Origin: Symsagittifera roscoffensis
Taxonomy: Eukaryota; Xenacoelomorpha; Acoela; Convolutidae
Reading direction: 5' to 3'
Assembly (NCBI RefSeq): GCF_963678635.1
Contig: NC_087069.1
Coordinates: forward strand, 10,251,206-10,315,205
Length of the DNA: 64,000 nt
The notes under the pieces were generated by a model that saw only the letters and a list, made by a program, of their open reading frames with translations, did not search any database and had not been told where the DNA came from. Shown in pieces: positions 61,526-64,000 of this stretch (positions are counted from its first letter, which is position 1; every line of letters starts with the position of its first letter). Position numbers and translations under genes: made by a program.

Positions 61526-64000
61526 CTAAAAATTTATTTATATGATTACTAATCAATTTTTTGATGATCACTAATGTGTGGTGGTAAAAAAACCAAATGC
61601 AATGTTTTTTTAAGAGCTACATCATGTTAACTTGAAGGCCAGGTGCAACAAAAAAAAATACATGAAGGCCAGGTGTGACCTTAAAAATTAGTCATCATTA
61701 AAAAAAACAATCGAACAACACAAAAAAAAAAATCCCCGACAAAAAAATTTTTAAAAAAAAGTTTTTTGCCGACAAAAAAATTTTTTTCAAAAAAATTTTC
61801 GCCCACAAAAAAAAATCGCCCACAAAAAAAAAACAAAAATTTTCAAAAAAATTATTTTTTTTTGCCTAAAAAGTTTTTTCCAATTTTTTTTTCAAAACAA
61901 AAAACATTTTTTCGCCCGAAATTTTTTTTCGAAAAAAAAAAAATTTTTTTTCCAAAAAAAAAAAATTCGCCCACAAAAAAAACCGCCCACAAAAAAAAAT
62001 TTCAAAAAAAAATTACACTTTTTCGTCTAAAAAGTTTTTTACAAAAAGTTTCTTTTTTTTTGATAAAATTACATTTTTTCGCCCGCAAATAAAAATTGCC
62101 TTCCGAAAAAAAAAATCACAAAAAAATCAAACGTTTTTGAAATTCGTGCTCACAAATAAGGCAAATAGAAATTAATTACCTCTGGACAAAACGGAATAAA
62201 GCTTGGGTTTGAGGGATATAAACTCGGTTATAATGTCTCCTGGAAACTCATCCTTGAATTTTAAAACAACCATTTTGTTTTTCGGGTCGTAGAGAGGGTG
62301 GTTCTTCGGGTAATTTGACAAGTCAAGTTCATTCAAAATATTCCTTTTTTCGGAAATTTCTCGGTATAAATCTTCACTTTTGACTTGGTACAGGAGACTG
62401 TCTGTATCAGAATACAGTAGTTGACATTCAAAATTTGGTTTCATTATATCGTAATGAAATTTATACATGTGAAACTTTGCTAACTCAAGAACACTAGCTC
62501 CCACAATTGTTGGGACATCCCAATAGATTTTTGTTGGACTCGAAGTGAACGCTGCCAAGTTTTCTCCAAAAATTTTGTAGGATTTAAATTCGAATGCACT
62601 AATTTCTCGCAAAGCGGCATGATAATCTCTATCTATTCGAACAAGCATCCGTTTGCGCTTCGACTCGCATGTTTTCCCATAAGCACAATTGTTCAGTAGT
62701 TTGTACAAATCCTCCTCAAATTTATTTCTAGCTTGTTGTCGTTTAGTCGTGTTCAATGTGATGTATGGTTCTAACCATGCTTCTTGTTCAAACTTCAGCA
62801 CACGGTGCACTTTTTTAACTTTAAGTCCCAACCTAACAAACAATTGCAATAGTTTGTAATGAATTGTATAGTTTGACTTGTCATGCAGCGTCTGCAGTAA
62901 CTTTTTGGTCTTTCCAATTGAACGTCTTGCAATGTCTTGATTTTTCATCTGCTCGAGTAAATTTGTTTGGTAGGGACTCAACCAATCCTGGGGTACAGTT
63001 TCTTTAGTAGGAGCTAAAGGGTAATCTTGATGATCCTCATGCAGTTCTTCTGGGTACTCGAGATCAACTTCGAATATAAATCCAATCAAAGCGTCTTCAG
63101 TCATGTTGAGGATTTGGTTCACAATCACCTCCTCTTCTATATGCTCTATTAACTCAAAGTTACGCACCGGTAATTTCTCCGTTTGCATGACGCCGCCATA
63201 GAGGTTATTTGCATCGATCATAAACCCGTAGGTGCTAGGTTGATCTGGGTTGAAGTCGGGGCATTCTTTGTTGTTGGCTTTGAAAAAGCGACTATGGAAT
63301 ACGGATGCAGTACCACCTCGCATCATATTCTCGACCATTTCGAGATGCCTGCGGTCTGATAAAAGCTGAACATTCGAGTCTTTGCAGATACGTTTGAAGG
63401 CGTCTCCAGCTAAGTTTGAAGCACTAAAATGGTGCGCGCAGTCCAGACCATAAGTTTGGTGGCTAATTTGTCGAAATTCTTCAAAGGCGCAAGCAAGAAG
63501 GAGTGTATCACACTTGAGATACAAGTTGTGATTATCCTCCAAGTTTTGACATTTGAACACTCTAAAAACTTTCCTTGCATGTTCCAGATACGCTTGTGAA
63601 ACTGCAACTTTTCCTCCATTCAAAACATGGGACCAATTTTGCAAAGGAGGCAATTCTTTTTCTGCAAATTTTTCTCTTTTGGTCATGTACGAATAAGGGT
63701 AGAAACCTTTTTGTCGTATCAGACACCGTTGCTCCTCCGTCTCGTTTGCAAAATACTTGTTCAAAATTGACATTTTTTTCGCTGGTAGATTATCAACCAA
63801 TTTTTGCAGGGAAGAATTCAAAAACTTGCATGAATCAATAATTCTGAGGTATTCAAAAACTTTTTGCTCAGATCCGTTTTTCCTTTTTATAGTTTTAATT
63901 AGGACTCCAATGCTTAACATATTAATATATTTTTCGTCGGTGCTAGGTATAACACTCATTGTACTTGTTGGCTCGCATTCATGCAATGCGAGGCAAATGT
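60792..64000 (-). CDS. Family B DNA polymerase (protein-primed/viral type), spliced, 5' end outside window
   Basis: DNA_pol_B_2-type polymerase of the kind carried by Polinton/adintovirus-like elements and widely scattered in invertebrate genomes. Exon 62180-64000 (frame open to the edge) and exon 60792-61525 join in phase 1. Visible in order: exonuclease III-like YLKCDTLLLA, motif A DANNLYGGVM, motif B LLNNCAYGKT, motif C YSDTDSLLY, then KPKLYSV. Exon 2 supplies KLSAKGVSK and DDKRYILDDGQQTLPYSH, the usual C-terminal end of the family, plus an unusual acidic tail of about 150 residues. The catalytic Asp pair of motif C is intact. The N-terminal exonuclease motifs lie off the window. No neighbouring element genes (integrase, capsid, ATPase) are visible. 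Confidence 0.85.
61526..62179 (-). other. Polymerase gene intron, homopolymer-rich
   Basis: 654-bp GT-AG intron, acceptor TTTTTAG. About 61650-62130 is almost only A- and T-runs broken by TCGCCCACAAAAAA-like words, an expanded low-complexity array. Confidence 0.75.
62180..64000 (-). CDS. Polymerase gene, internal exon (runs off window)
   Basis: About 606 codons without a stop; no start is claimed because the frame remains open at 64000. It ends in phase 1 before donor GTAATT. Confidence 0.85.

Overview
The window is animal nuclear DNA. It carries intron-split orthologues of conserved eukaryotic genes, long AT-rich introns packed with dispersed repeats, tRNA-derived SINEs, DNA-transposon relics, a LINE tail and one very large LTR retroelement. 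I cannot fix the phylum. Three genes have a splice-acceptor-like AG 9-12 bases before the ATG, and one intron is GC-AG. Both would fit a lineage with spliced-leader trans-splicing and relaxed splice sites (a large-genome tunicate or flatworm, for example), but this is inference.

Host genes. TRMT112 (79-2911, +, three exons) activates tRNA, rRNA and protein methyltransferases. mLST8 (3713-47970, +, nine exons, 421 codons) is the seven-bladed WD40 subunit of TOR complexes. One mLST8 intron (13884-44751, about 30.9 kb) holds two foreign units: an essential myosin light chain gene on the opposite strand (36307-41509, three exons) and the retroelement. All exon phases close in frame, so the three models are well supported. 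Six ~380-bp tandem units (48102-50383) start about 130 bp after the mLST8 stop.

Retroelement (16046-34932, 18.9 kb, +). It is a Ty3/gypsy-type (Metaviridae-like) element with TG...CA LTRs, a 4-bp target duplication GTAC and a PBS-like site. In order it carries a 1.25-kb leader, a basic ORF, a 402-aa ORF, a 2260-aa Gag-Pol (zinc knuckle, protease, RT, RNase H, integrase with GPY module), a small membrane ORF, a broken Ser/Pro-rich membrane ORF, a broken envelope-like glycoprotein, a further broken ORF and an antisense ORF. The LTRs look identical over 361 aligned bp, so insertion is recent. Even so, four same-frame TAA codons and about three frame changes interrupt its frames, and the protease catalytic triplet reads Gly-Leu-Gly. 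It was either mobilised in trans, decays in its 3' module, or uses recoding.

Right-hand part (50-64 kb). Repeats dominate: a duplicated G-rich segment, two MULE-type transposase relics each inside long inverted repeats, and at the edge a protein-primed-type family B DNA polymerase gene (60792 to beyond 64000, -) with a spliced intron and an acidic C-terminal tail, as found in Polinton/adintovirus-like elements.
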